From: Kordia jejudonensis
Lineage (GTDB): Bacteria > Bacteroidota > Bacteroidia > Flavobacteriales > Flavobacteriaceae
Length of the DNA: 64,000 nucleotides
Direction of reading: 5' to 3'
NCBI RefSeq assembly: GCF_001005315.1
Contig: NZ_LBMG01000033.1
Span: 1 to 64,000 of the forward strand
The position numbers were made by a program, and so were the translations under genes. This document shows, piece after piece, positions 24,944 to 33,441 of the stretch. The notes below the pieces were generated by a model. That model saw only the letters and a list, made by a program, of their open reading frames with translations. It made no database searches and was not told where the DNA came from. Positions within the stretch are counted from its first letter, which is position 1. The number at the start of each line of letters is the position of its first letter.

Positions 24944-26662
24944 ATGAATATCTATAGAATTCTAAGAATTACTATCGGAATAGTAATGCTTTTTAGTTTA
25001 TGTCAATGTACCCAAAAAACCACTTCCGAACATCAACAAAGTTCTAACAAAACATCGGAGCAATTACTCGCACTGATTAAAGAATACAAAAAAACCGATC
25101 TTCCAAAAGCCTTAGCATTTAGTGATGAATTGATTTTTTCAGCCAGAAAAGCAAAAGATACGTTTCAATTACTAGAAGGATATTTGCAAAAAGGCGTTGT
25201 CATGACACATTTGGGCGATTATGATAAAGCTATTGACTTACTAAAAAGACAACTTCCACTGTTAGAAAAAGATAGCTATACCGAAATGAAATGCCGCTAC
25301 AACATTGGTATTGGAAATGCATACGTACTCACTTGGAAAAATTCTGAAGCATTAGATTTTTATCAAAAGGCAAACAAAATAGCAACTACACACGGATATG
25401 GAAACTGGAAATGCATTGCACAAGTAAATACTGCCAAAGTGATGCGAAACATTGGAGACAAACAAGAAGCGCTAAATATTTACAAAGAAATGTATGCACA
25501 AGCCAACGATTTTGAGGTTTCTGAAGCAAATAAGCTGCGAATATTTATGGGAATTGGCGGAACATTGCTAACACTCAACAAGCCAGATTCCGCATTATAC
25601 TACAGTAGAAAAGGACTGAAAATATCAAAAGAACTCAACGATAAAATGTTAGAAAGCTACTTTTATCATGATATCGGAATTGCCTACACACAAAAAAAAG
25701 AATACAAAGAAGCGCTCAAAAATCTGTATAAAGTAACAAACTATACAAAAGCAATAAAAAATGATGAACGTTCTGCGGAATCCTTATTTTACATAGGAAA
25801 ATGCTACTATGGATTGGGAAAATACGAATTGGCAAGTGAACAATTTGAACAAGTAATTGTGATTATTGATGGTTCTGATGAAATAAAAAATTCAAAATTT
25901 GAACCGCAAGAATTAGTAGACACTTATAACTTACTAGCCGAATGCTATCAAAAACTAAAAAAAGATGAGAAGCTTATAGAACTTGTAAAATCCAATCAAA
26001 AAAAGCTAAGCATAGAAATCAATGACAACAACAACAAAGTAAAAGCAACATTATACAAAAGTCAGAACAAAGAGTTGGCTGATATTCTAAAGCAAAAAGA
26101 AAAATTTCAACAAAAACTACTCTATATCATTTTTGCACTTTTAGTAGCAGTATTAGGTTGTTTTTTCTATTACAAGAAGAAAGCAAAGCGCGATAAAATG
26201 AAGTTTGAAGCCTTAATAAAACTTCAAAAAGAATCAGAAGTGCAAGAAAAATCAACGCCAAAAACGAATACAAATAAAATTATCATCAACGATGCAAAAG
26301 TTCATGAAATTATCAAAAGATTAAAAAAGCTTGAAGAGCAAGAATACTATTTAGAAGTAAGCTGTTCGTTGTCTAAAATGGCAAAAAAAGCAAAAACGAA
26401 TGGAACATATCTTACCAAAATTTTAAAAGAGCACGAAGGAAAAGCATTTTATGAATACATCAATACGCTGCGAATCAATTATACGATCAAACGATTGCAA
26501 GCGGATAAACAATTTCGAAAATATGCCATCAAGCACATTGCGAAAGAAGTTGGATACAAAAGCCCCGAATCGTTTACAAAACACTTTAAAAAAACGACAG
26601 GAATCAATCCTTCATACTATATAAAAGAAATAGAAAAACTTCAGTCGGCTAATAAGCTTTAA
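24944..26662 (+). CDS. TPR membrane protein with AraC-type DNA-binding domain
   Basis: A 572-residue one-protein sensor/regulator. The N-terminal hydrophobic stretch ends in 'LCQC', so it may be a lipoprotein or be cleaved. Tetratricopeptide repeats cover about 60-330. One membrane segment is near 390-408 ('LLYIIFALLVAVLGCFFYY'). An AraC/XylS HTH domain forms the C-terminus, about 470-565 ('YAIKHIAKEVGYKSPESFTKHFKK'). The design, outside TPR sensor and cytoplasmic HTH, is common in Flavobacteriaceae. It is directly upstream of the GG-peptide cluster, but nothing shows that it controls it. Confidence 0.82.
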   Translation: MNIYRILRITIGIVMLFSLCQCTQKTTSEHQQSSNKTSEQLLALIKEYKKTDLPKALAFSDELIFSARKAKDTFQLLEGYLQKGVVMTHLGDYDKAIDLLKRQLPLLEKDSYTEMKCRYNIGIGNAYVLTWKNSEALDFYQKANKIATTHGYGNWKCIAQVNTAKVMRNIGDKQEALNIYKEMYAQANDFEVSEANKLRIFMGIGGTLLTLNKPDSALYYSRKGLKISKELNDKMLESYFYHDIGIAYTQKKEYKEALKNLYKVTNYTKAIKNDERSAESLFYIGKCYYGLGKYELASEQFEQVIVIIDGSDEIKNSKFEPQELVDTYNLLAECYQKLKKDEKLIELVKSNQKKLSIEINDNNNKVKATLYKSQNKELADILKQKEKFQQKLLYIIFALLVAVLGCFFYYKKKAKRDKMKFEALIKLQKESEVQEKSTPKTNTNKIIINDAKVHEIIKRLKKLEEQEYYLEVSCSLSKMAKKAKTNGTYLTKILKEHEGKAFYEYINTLRINYTIKRLQADKQFRKYAIKHIAKEVGYKSPESFTKHFKKTTGINPSYYIKEIEKLQSANKL

Positions 26663-26675
26663 AGTATTTTTTCAT

Positions 26676-26699
26676 ACCTTAAATTAGATGATTTAAGGT
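26676..26699 (+). terminator. Stem-loop after the TPR/AraC gene
   Basis: ACCTTAAAT-TAGATG-ATTTAAGGT is a perfect nine-pair hairpin 14 bases after the stop codon. The stem is AT-rich and the T-tract is short, so termination is likely but may be weak. Confidence 0.55.
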
Positions 26700-26781
26700 T
26701 TATAATTCTTGTATAGACAGACTTAATTGATAGATTTATCACGAAGAGAACATGTATTAATAACTAAACACAATACGTATT

Positions 26782-26940
26782 ATGAAAAAAAGACAAGCAA
26801 AAAAGTTTCAATTTTCAAAAATTGCAATTGCTCAATTTACATCTGAAAAGGCGTTGAAAGTAAAAGGCGGAACAGTACCAACGGATCCAAATATGAGCAA
26901 TCACCCAGATGAACAAAATATATGTTGGGCGGCAAAATAG
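26782..26940 (+). CDS. GG-leader peptide 1
   Basis: A 52-residue ORF. The basic leader of 30 residues ends in 'VKGG' and the core of 22 residues has one Cys and is rich in Pro, Asn and Asp. It shares the GG end with the four genes that follow, but not the 'LxLNKK' block, and the conserved upstream element is missing. It is the most divergent member of the cluster. Confidence 0.6.
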   Translation: MKKRQAKKFQFSKIAIAQFTSEKALKVKGGTVPTDPNMSNHPDEQNICWAAK

Positions 26941-27032
26941 TTATGACTTAAATTACTTAATTTGAGGAACTACTTTTTTTAAAGTACTATTTTATTCCGT
27001 AAGTTGTAGTATTAATTTTACCAAAAATTGAT

Positions 27033-27066
27033 AAGGTAAAGCCGAAATCCTTTAGTAAAAGTAGGC
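27033..27066 (+). promoter_or_regulatory. RiPP upstream element, copy 1
   Basis: Stem 1 is AAGG (27033-27036) with CCTT (27049-27052). The loop holds GCC (27041-27043), which can pair with GGC (27064-27066). It shares GCCGAAA and GTAGG with the copies at 18347 and 27443. It ends 22 bases before the next start codon. Confidence 0.5.
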
Positions 27067-27088
27067 AATATTTAAAAAATCTATAACC

Positions 27089-27241
27089 ATGAAAAAATCA
27101 AGAACTTTAAAGTTAACACTTAACAAAAAGAAAGTTTCTAAATTAGAAGAAAATGCAGTAAAAGGTGGTCATTACTCATGTACACCAACGTGTACACAAA
27201 CTGCTTTATACACCAGATGTGGAAATCAGTATTGTTACTAA
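27089..27241 (+). CDS. Class I lanthipeptide-type precursor 2
   Basis: A 50-residue ORF. The leader 'LKLTLNKKKVSKLEENAVKGG' spans to Gly27 and fits the Bacteroidota class I lanthipeptide/GG precursor pattern. The 23-residue core has four Cys with one Ser and five Thr, enough for several lanthionine-type rings. No LanB or LanC gene is in the window, so the enzyme would be encoded elsewhere. Confidence 0.75.
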   Translation: MKKSRTLKLTLNKKKVSKLEENAVKGGHYSCTPTCTQTALYTRCGNQYCY

Positions 27242-27263
27242 AAATAAAATGAGAAGAAGGAAA

Positions 27264-27289
27264 AAGGAGCGTTTATCGCTCCTTTTTTT
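27264..27289 (+). terminator. Terminator after precursor 2
   Basis: AAGGAGCG-TTTAT-CGCTCCTT followed by a T-run. Confidence 0.88.
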
Positions 27290-27365
27290 ATGGTATATAA
27301 TAAAAGGAAAATCATGCTTCATAGTTACTAAAAAGGATAACAAAAATCAATTCTTGTCTTTATCA

Positions 27366-27393
27366 CTTAAATCATCCAATTTACGTTACATAC
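27366..27393 (+). repeat. 28-bp direct repeat, first copy
   Basis: Twenty-eight identical bases (beginning CTTAAATCATCC, ending GTTACATAC) recur at 27827-27854, 461 bases further on. Each lies about 100-130 bases before a precursor start and after a terminator, marking a tandem duplication of a whole promoter-gene-terminator unit. Confidence 0.85.
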
Positions 27394-27442
27394 GTTTTTT
27401 TTCGCATAAAATCCTTTCTACATTCGGTTCACAATTGATTGG

Positions 27443-27476
27443 AAGGTAGTGCCGAAAACCTATACAAACGTAGGCA
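27443..27476 (+). promoter_or_regulatory. RiPP upstream element, copy 2
   Basis: AGGT (27444-27447) pairs with ACCT (27458-27461). The loop TGCC (27450-27453) can pair with GGCA (27473-27476), the best second stem of the four copies. It ends 19 bases before the start codon at 27496. Confidence 0.55.
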
Positions 27477-27495
27477 TATTAAAAATTTTAAAATC

Positions 27496-27768
27496 ATGAA
27501 AAAAAAGAATTTAAACAGTTTACGACTCAACAAAACATCTATTTCTGACTTGCATGCTTCAAAATTTAAAGGTGGAGATGACAGAGGAACTATTTTTGGA
27601 ACCGCTTGTGGTGGCAATCACACGGACGACCATTTAGACAATACATGTATTGGAGTGAGTTGTAATGCGTGTAACACCGCTGTAGGTTGTGGCGGAATTG
27701 GAACTGGTGGAAATACTGGTGGAATTGGAACTACAGGCGTTATTTGTGAGTTTTTAGATATGCAATAA
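27496..27768 (+). CDS. Class I lanthipeptide-type precursor 3
   Basis: A 90-residue precursor. I start at 27496, since the leader 'KKKNLNSLRLNKTSISDL' aligns with its neighbours; the longer frame from 27439 runs through the conserved upstream element. GG is at 26-27. The 63-residue core has six Cys, many Thr and a Gly-rich stretch ('GGIGTGGNTGGIG'). It is longer than the neighbouring cores. Confidence 0.75.
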   Translation: MKKKNLNSLRLNKTSISDLHASKFKGGDDRGTIFGTACGGNHTDDHLDNTCIGVSCNACNTAVGCGGIGTGGNTGGIGTTGVICEFLDMQ

Positions 27769-27791
27769 TATCAGAAACACCAATATACATG

Positions 27792-27821
27792 AAAAAGGAC
27801 GACTTTGGTTGTCCTTTTTTT
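27792..27821 (+). terminator. Terminator after precursor 3
   Basis: AAAAGGACGAC-TTTG-GTTGTCCTTTT, one G-U pair, followed by more T. Confidence 0.85.
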
Positions 27822-27826
27822 ATCCC

Positions 27827-27854
27827 CTTAAATCATCCAATTTACGTTACATAC
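27827..27854 (+). repeat. 28-bp direct repeat, second copy
   Basis: Identical to 27366-27393; see that entry. Confidence 0.85.
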
Positions 27855-27904
27855 ATTTTTATTCCTCTGCAACACTTCCTAATTTTAATCGAACAATCAA
27901 TTGA

Positions 27905-27937
27905 AAGGTATTGCAAAAAACCTATATAACAAAGGCA
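27905..27937 (+). promoter_or_regulatory. RiPP upstream element, copy 3
   Basis: AGGT (27906-27909) pairs with ACCT (27920-27923), and TGC (27912-27914) can pair with GCA (27935-27937). The CCG of the loop is changed to CAA here, so this is the most worn copy. Confidence 0.45.
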
Positions 27938-27954
27938 TTATAAATAACAAAATC

Positions 27955-28095
27955 ATGAAAAAAAGAGATTTCAAAAGTTTAGCTCTAAACAAAAAAGTAG
28001 TTTCTAACTTTAATCAAAGGTACATAACGGGAGGTTCTGACATAAGAACTAGGGATGGATCTTGTGATACATCAAACAATTGTAAAACCAAATAA
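27955..28095 (+). CDS. Class I lanthipeptide-type precursor 4
   Basis: A 46-residue precursor, start chosen at 27955 by alignment of 'KKRDFKSLALNKKVVSNF' with its neighbours. GG is at 26-27. The 19-residue core has two Cys and several Ser/Thr and Asp. It lacks its own terminator and lies 28 bases before the next precursor, so the two are co-transcribed. Confidence 0.7.
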   Translation: MKKRDFKSLALNKKVVSNFNQRYITGGSDIRTRDGSCDTSNNCKTK

Positions 28096-28123
28096 TTAAC
28101 ACTAATATTAAATTTTAACCAGA

Positions 28124-28276
28124 ATGAAAAAAAAGAAAATCAACAACTTGGAACTCAACAAAAAATCAATTTCTAACCTCAAAAACACAACCGTAAAAGG
28201 AGGAACTTCAGGTTTACCTTGTTTAAGTATTTATTTTATGGAATCAATTTGTTTTGATCATTGTAAAGAAAAATAA
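28124..28276 (+). CDS. Class I lanthipeptide-type precursor 5
   Basis: A 50-residue precursor with leader 'INNLELNKKSISNLKN', GG at 26-27 and a 23-residue core with three Cys, three Ser and one Thr. It has no upstream element of its own and is read from the element at 27905. Confidence 0.7.
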   Translation: MKKKKINNLELNKKSISNLKNTTVKGGTSGLPCLSIYFMESICFDHCKEK

Positions 28277-28297
28277 GAAAACCATACATCATGGATT

Positions 28298-28329
28298 AAA
28301 AAGAGATAACTTCGGTTGTCTCTTTTTTT
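28298..28329 (+). terminator. Terminator after precursor 5
   Basis: AAAAAGAGATAAC-TTCG-GTTGTCTCTTTTT: a stable UUCG loop and a T-run; closes the peptide cluster. Confidence 0.85.
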
Positions 28330-28461
28330 ATGTTTAAATGTTGCAAAAATTACTTCATAAAAACTTAATGTAAATCAGATTGTTTTTACTTCAAAATACG
28401 AATGAAAAACTGTAAATTGCATTCACTATAAAAAGTTGCTAAAACGCGTGAATAAAAACGA

Positions 28462-29109
28462 ATGAAACAAGATTTAAGCGATTACAGAAAATCCTATGAA
28501 AAAAGCGAACTGCTGGAAGAAAATTGTGTTGAAAATCCAATAGAAATGTTTCGAAACTGGTTTCTAGAAGTAGAAAAATCCGAAACAGTAGCGGAAGTAA
28601 ATGCAATGACGATAAGTACGCTGGGAACTGATGGTTTTCCGAAAAGTAGAATTGTACTGCTCAAAAAATTCACACATGAAGGGTTCATTTTCTACACCAA
28701 TTACGAAAGTGAAAAAGGATTGGCTATCGCCGAAAACCCTAATGTCTGTCTTTCATTTTTTTGGCCAGCAATGGAACGCCAAATTATCATCAAAGGGAAA
28801 GCGGAAAAAATTGCCGAAAACCTTTCCGATGGGTATTTTGAATCGCGTCCACGCGGAAGTCAGCTAGGCGCCATCGTTTCCAAACAAAGTGAAGTAATAG
28901 CTTCCAGAACTGTCTTAGAAGAAAAATTAAAAGCATTAGAAACCGCTTACGAAGGAAAAGAAATTGAACGACCTTCACATTGGGGCGGATTCATCATAAA
29001 ACCACAAGAAATAGAATTTTGGCAAGGTAGAGCCAACCGTTTACACGATCGAATGCGGTACCAATTGCAAGAAGATTATTCATGGAAATTAGAGCGTTTA
29101 TCGCCATAA
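28462..29109 (+). CDS. pdxH: Pyridoxamine 5'-phosphate oxidase
   Basis: A 215-residue FMN enzyme making pyridoxal 5'-phosphate from the pyridoxine or pyridoxamine phosphate. FMN-binding 'SRIVLLKKF' near 72-80, 'GFIFYTNYESEKG' and the C-terminal signature 'EFWQGRANRLHDR' are present. Length is normal. It begins a run of four same-strand genes ending with ppx. Confidence 0.96.
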   Translation: MKQDLSDYRKSYEKSELLEENCVENPIEMFRNWFLEVEKSETVAEVNAMTISTLGTDGFPKSRIVLLKKFTHEGFIFYTNYESEKGLAIAENPNVCLSFFWPAMERQIIIKGKAEKIAENLSDGYFESRPRGSQLGAIVSKQSEVIASRTVLEEKLKALETAYEGKEIERPSHWGGFIIKPQEIEFWQGRANRLHDRMRYQLQEDYSWKLERLSP

Positions 29110-29119
29110 AACAAACAAA

Positions 29120-29605
29120 ATGAAAACGATATACATTGTCCGACATGCCAAATCATCTTGGGAATATCCTGTAGATGACAAAGATCGTCCACTAAAATTA
29201 CGCGGAATCCAAGACGCTCATTTAGTAGCAAAACACATTGTGGACAAGATAGAAATGCCAGAAGTAGTGTATTCAAGTATTGCAAACAGAGCATTGCATA
29301 CCTGCGCTATTTTTTGTAGAACGCTCGACTATCCGTTTGAAAACATTACGATCAAAGAAGGCATGTATGATTTTGGCGGTTCAAGCCTATTAGAAACCAT
29401 CAAATCTTGTGATGATTCCGTAGATCGTTTAATGGTTTTTGGACACAATCACGCAATTACAGCAGTTGTGAATACCTACGGAGACAAATTTTTCGACAAT
29501 GTGCCAACAAGTGGTTTTGTCATGATTCAATTTGAAACAACATCATGGCGAAAACTTGGAGACGGAAAAACAGTACTAAAAGTATTTCCAAAAGACTTAA
29601 AATAA
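29120..29605 (+). CDS. SixA-like histidine phosphatase
   Basis: A 161-residue branch of the histidine phosphatase family. The motif 'IVRHAKSSW' (Arg8, His9) carries the catalytic His, and 'VFGHNHAI' gives the second His. E. coli SixA removes phosphate from phosphohistidine proteins. It lies two bases before ppk1. Since Ppk1 uses a phosphohistidine intermediate, a functional link is tempting but not shown. Confidence 0.88.
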   Translation: MKTIYIVRHAKSSWEYPVDDKDRPLKLRGIQDAHLVAKHIVDKIEMPEVVYSSIANRALHTCAIFCRTLDYPFENITIKEGMYDFGGSSLLETIKSCDDSVDRLMVFGHNHAITAVVNTYGDKFFDNVPTSGFVMIQFETTSWRKLGDGKTVLKVFPKDLK

Positions 29606-29607
29606 CT

Positions 29608-31716
29608 ATGCAACAATCAAAAAATAAATACATAAACCGAGAAATTAGTTGGTTGCAGTTCAACGGTCGTGTATTGCAAGAAGCAGCAGACAAAACAGTT
29701 CCATTAATTGAACGATTGCGCTTTATAGGAATATTTTCAAACAATCTTGACGAATTTTTCAAAGTGCGATATGCCACGGTAAAACGTATTGCACAAGCAG
29801 GAAAAGGCGGACGAAGTGTTTTAGGAGGAACAAAAGCAAAAGATTTACTAGAACAAATCACTGAAATCGTCATCAAGCAACAAACGGAAAGTTTACGGAT
29901 TCTAAATGAAGTGCAAAATGAGCTTGAAAAGGAAAATATTTTTATCGTCAATGAAAATAAAGCATCCAAAAGTCAAAGCGAATACATAGAAAAATACTTT
30001 ATAGAAAAAGTAAGTCCCGCGTTGGTAACCATCATTTTAAACGACATTGACGAAATGCCAAGTTTAAAAGACAAAGCGGCATATTTGGCAATCAGAATGG
30101 TGCTCAAAGAACAAGTTCGGAATACAAGTACCAGTAAAGTGAAGCGATTTTTCAAACCAAAAGTAAAACAAATTCGCTATGCTTTAATTGAAATTCCCAA
30201 AACAATTGATCGTTTCATTGTGCTTCCAAGTGAAGGCGACAAAAAATATATCATCATTTTAGATGACTTAATTCGTCACTGTCTTGCCAATATCTTTAGC
30301 ATTTTTGATTACGAAAGTTTATCAGCACACATGATTAAAATTACACGTGATGCAGAATTGGACATTGACAACGACTTATCAAAAAGTTTTATTCAAAAAA
30401 TATCTTCCAGTGTAAAAGGTCGCCGAAGTGGTACGCCAGTTCGTTTTGTATACGATAAAACAATCGAAAAAGACACATTTGAATACCTTATTGAAAAAAT
30501 GGGAATTGACGATATCGACAGTCTAATTCCTGGTGGACGCTATCACAATCGTAGAGATTACATGTCGTTTCCAAGTCTCGGAAGAAAAGATTTACTCTAC
30601 AAACCGTATCCGCCATTGCCGATTAAAGGATTCAGTATGGAAGGAAGTATTTTTGAAAAAATAGCACAAAAAGATTACTTGCAATTTGCTCCGTATCATA
30701 CCTTTTCATACGTAGTTCGCTTTTTGCGAGAAGCAGCACTAGATCCGAAAGTAAAAGACATTAAAATTACCATATATCGTTTGGCAAAAATATCGCATGT
30801 AGCGAGTTCATTAGTAAACGCAGTAAAAAATGGTAAAAAAGTAACGGTTCAGATTGAATTGCAAGCACGATTTGATGAAGCCGCAAACATAAAATATGCA
30901 GAACAATTACAAAGCGAAGGTATTAATCTTATCTTTGGTGTTCCCGGTTTAAAAGTTCACAGTAAAACCTGTGTGATCGAACGTCTTGAAAACAATAAAA
31001 TAGTACGTTATGGTTTTGTAAGTACTGGAAACGTAAACGAATCTACAGCGAAGATTTACACCGATTACACACTATTTACGGCAGATCAAGACATTCTAAA
31101 AGAAGTAGGGAAAGTATTCGATTTCTTTGAAACAAACTATAAAGTTGCCAAATACAAACACTTAATTGTTTCGCCTCATTACACGAGAAATGCATTTAAC
31201 AAAATGATCAATACCGAAATCAAAAATGCACAAGAAGGTAAAGAAGCATATATAAAAATAAAAGTTAACAGTTTATCGGACTATAAAATTATTGATAAAC
31301 TATACGATGCAAGCAGAGCAGGTGTAAAAATACAGCTCATAGTTCGTGGAATATGTTGTTTAATTCCTGGCGTGAAAGGAATGAGTGAAAATATTGAAGC
31401 CATAAGTATTGTAGACAAATTTTTAGAACATCCAAGAATGTTTATCTTTGGGAATAACGGAGATCCAAAAGTATATATATCTTCTGCCGATTGGATGACG
31501 CGAAATATTGACAAAAGAGTTGAAGTTTCGTGTCCAATATATGATGAAGATATCAAAAAAGAACTGTTGGATACTTTTAATATTGGTTGGAGTGATAATG
31601 TAAAAGCGCGTGTATTTTCATTAAAGCAAGACAATGCATATCGTACCAATCAGCTTGCAAAAGTACGTTCGCAATTTGCAACGTATGACTATTATTTACA
31701 GAAAATGTCAAATTAA
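29608..31716 (+). CDS. ppk1: Polyphosphate kinase 1
   Basis: A 702-residue enzyme that polymerises the gamma-phosphate of ATP into polyphosphate. I start at 29608 ('QQSKNKYINREISWLQFN'); a longer frame would overlap the previous gene by 61 bases and adds residues unlike the family. The N-terminal 'NREISWLQFN', the helix-rich core 'NNLDEFFKVRYATVK', the autophosphorylated His of 'LKVHSKTCVI', and the second phospholipase-D-like motif near 'SADWMTRNIDKRVEV' are all present. It is followed by ppx after 19 bases. Confidence 0.96.
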   Translation: MQQSKNKYINREISWLQFNGRVLQEAADKTVPLIERLRFIGIFSNNLDEFFKVRYATVKRIAQAGKGGRSVLGGTKAKDLLEQITEIVIKQQTESLRILNEVQNELEKENIFIVNENKASKSQSEYIEKYFIEKVSPALVTIILNDIDEMPSLKDKAAYLAIRMVLKEQVRNTSTSKVKRFFKPKVKQIRYALIEIPKTIDRFIVLPSEGDKKYIIILDDLIRHCLANIFSIFDYESLSAHMIKITRDAELDIDNDLSKSFIQKISSSVKGRRSGTPVRFVYDKTIEKDTFEYLIEKMGIDDIDSLIPGGRYHNRRDYMSFPSLGRKDLLYKPYPPLPIKGFSMEGSIFEKIAQKDYLQFAPYHTFSYVVRFLREAALDPKVKDIKITIYRLAKISHVASSLVNAVKNGKKVTVQIELQARFDEAANIKYAEQLQSEGINLIFGVPGLKVHSKTCVIERLENNKIVRYGFVSTGNVNESTAKIYTDYTLFTADQDILKEVGKVFDFFETNYKVAKYKHLIVSPHYTRNAFNKMINTEIKNAQEGKEAYIKIKVNSLSDYKIIDKLYDASRAGVKIQLIVRGICCLIPGVKGMSENIEAISIVDKFLEHPRMFIFGNNGDPKVYISSADWMTRNIDKRVEVSCPIYDEDIKKELLDTFNIGWSDNVKARVFSLKQDNAYRTNQLAKVRSQFATYDYYLQKMSN

Positions 31717-31735
31717 CACATAAAAGAATTTCATT

Positions 31736-32659
31736 TTGAAGATTAGAAAATTTGCTGCCATTGATATTGGATCGAATGCTATACGATTGTTAGTTGCAAA
31801 TATAATTGAAGAAGAAGGCAAAGAACCAAAATTTAAAAAAAGTTCGTTAGTCCGCGTGCCTATTCGTTTGGGGCAAGACGTATTTACCAATGGAGAAATT
31901 TCTAAAACGAATATCAACCGTATGACGGATGCCATGAAATCTTACCGTTTGCTCATGGATGTTCATGGTGTGGAAATGTACATGGCGTGTGCAACTTCTG
32001 CCATGCGTGATGCCAAAAATGGTGCTGCTGTTGTAGAGCGTATCAAGAAAAAGGCAAACATTAAAATCGATATCATTGACGGAAAACGCGAAGCGGAAAT
32101 CATAGCTTCTACAGATCTTCACAATGTCATTGCCAAAGAAAAAGACTATCTATATGTCGATGTTGGAGGTGGAAGTACGGAGTTGACTATTTTCTCTAAT
32201 GGGAAAGTGAAAACATCACGATCTTTCAAGCTAGGAACGGTTCGTTTGCTAAATGAAATGATTACTGACGCCGACTGGAAAGCCTATGAACGATGGATTA
32301 AGCGAAATACGAAAGACTTAAAACGCTTGTCACTCATTGGTTCAGGAGGAAACATCAACAAATTGTACAAAATGTCTGGGACACCAATTGGAGAACCTTT
32401 ATCATACATTTATCTCAATGCGCAATATCAGTTTTTGCAAAGTTTAACGTATGAAGAACGAATTTCTGAACTAGGACTCAACCCTGACAGAGCCGATGTG
32501 ATCATTCCGGCAACCAAAATTTACCTTTCTGCATGCAAATGGAGTGGTGCTCGTAAGATATATGTTCCTAAAATTGGACTTTCAGATGGTATTATAAAGA
32601 CATTATTCTTCGAAACATCGAAAAATGATAAAAATGCACCGAATATTTTAAGTTTTTGA
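31736..32659 (+). CDS. ppx: Exopolyphosphatase / Ppx-GppA family phosphatase
   Basis: A 307-residue ASKHA-fold phosphatase with 'AAIDIGSNAIRLLV' near 8-21, 'ACATSAMRDAKNG' and 'YVDVGGGSTELTIF'. Family members degrade polyphosphate or convert pppGpp to ppGpp. The length matches the short form without the C-terminal HD domain. Placement after ppk1 favours polyphosphate turnover. The start is a TTG codon by the reading used. Confidence 0.9.
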   Translation: MKIRKFAAIDIGSNAIRLLVANIIEEEGKEPKFKKSSLVRVPIRLGQDVFTNGEISKTNINRMTDAMKSYRLLMDVHGVEMYMACATSAMRDAKNGAAVVERIKKKANIKIDIIDGKREAEIIASTDLHNVIAKEKDYLYVDVGGGSTELTIFSNGKVKTSRSFKLGTVRLLNEMITDADWKAYERWIKRNTKDLKRLSLIGSGGNINKLYKMSGTPIGEPLSYIYLNAQYQFLQSLTYEERISELGLNPDRADVIIPATKIYLSACKWSGARKIYVPKIGLSDGIIKTLFFETSKNDKNAPNILSF

Positions 32660-32715
32660 ATATGCAATACTTACATTTAATTCAGATAACGAAACAATTC
32701 ATAAATTAATGAAAT

Positions 32716-32723
32716 TAAATTTG
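32716..32723 (+). promoter_or_regulatory. -7 promoter box for the beta-barrel gene
   Basis: TAAATTTG fits TAnnTTTG and would give a 5' UTR of about 45 bases. Confidence 0.45.
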
Positions 32724-32776
32724 CTTTCGTTCTAAAAAATATAAAAATTCGATACCATAACAATAAAACCAAACAG

Positions 32777-33376
32777 ATGAAAAAAATCTTACTACTTTCA
32801 TTTTTGCTATGTAGCTTTACACTATTTGCTCAAGAAACAGAAAATGAAAATACGACAGAAACGGTAGAAGAAGAAACGTACGATGGCGACGTAGAAACGA
32901 AATACGGTTTCAAAGCAGGAATCAATTTGTCGAATTACAGTGCAACAAATCTTGATGACATTCAAGATGGTTTCAACGATACTAGAATTGGCGCTGTATT
33001 TGGATTCTTTGTAGATATGCATCTTGCTGGAGACTTACGTTTTCAACCTGAATTTTTATATTCTGCACAAGGAGCCAAAGAAAAAGCATTGCGAGCAGAC
33101 TATTTGCAGATTCCGTTAATGTTAAAGTACAATATTACAAATGCAATCAATCTTCAAGTTGGACCACAAATTGGTGTGAAAATTCACGAGTTTGAAGACA
33201 ATTTTAAAAACTTTGATTATGCCGTAAATGCAGGTTTCGGAATAGAATTTATAGAAAATGTATCGGTAGAAGCTCGTTATAGCCTTGGTTTAGCAGATAT
33301 GTTTGATGAAGATAGAGCGCCAAATTTAGAAGGGAAAAATTCAATAATTCAAATTGGAGTTACATACAGATTGTAA
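32777..33376 (+). CDS. Outer-membrane beta-barrel protein (PF13568-type)
   Basis: A 199-residue protein with a signal peptide (about 1-18, 'LFA' before the cut), an acidic spacer rich in Glu and Thr, then an eight-stranded-type barrel with 'YGFKAGINLSNY', 'FQPEFLYSAQGAKEK', 'LQIPLMLKYNI' and a C-terminal 'IQIGVTYRL'. This is the common Bacteroidota porin-family barrel. The function is unknown. Single gene. Confidence 0.88.
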   Translation: MKKILLLSFLLCSFTLFAQETENENTTETVEEETYDGDVETKYGFKAGINLSNYSATNLDDIQDGFNDTRIGAVFGFFVDMHLAGDLRFQPEFLYSAQGAKEKALRADYLQIPLMLKYNITNAINLQVGPQIGVKIHEFEDNFKNFDYAVNAGFGIEFIENVSVEARYSLGLADMFDEDRAPNLEGKNSIIQIGVTYRL

Positions 33377-33441
33377 ATTGTACTTGCTTCATTCTAAGAA
33401 TTATAGATGGAAAAAGGTTCAATTTCTAGTCATAGAAAATA

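Noticed and set aside
29545-29607. Longer ppk1 start inside the sixA-like gene
   Set aside because: It would overlap the previous gene by 61 bases, and the family N-terminus fits the ATG at 29608.
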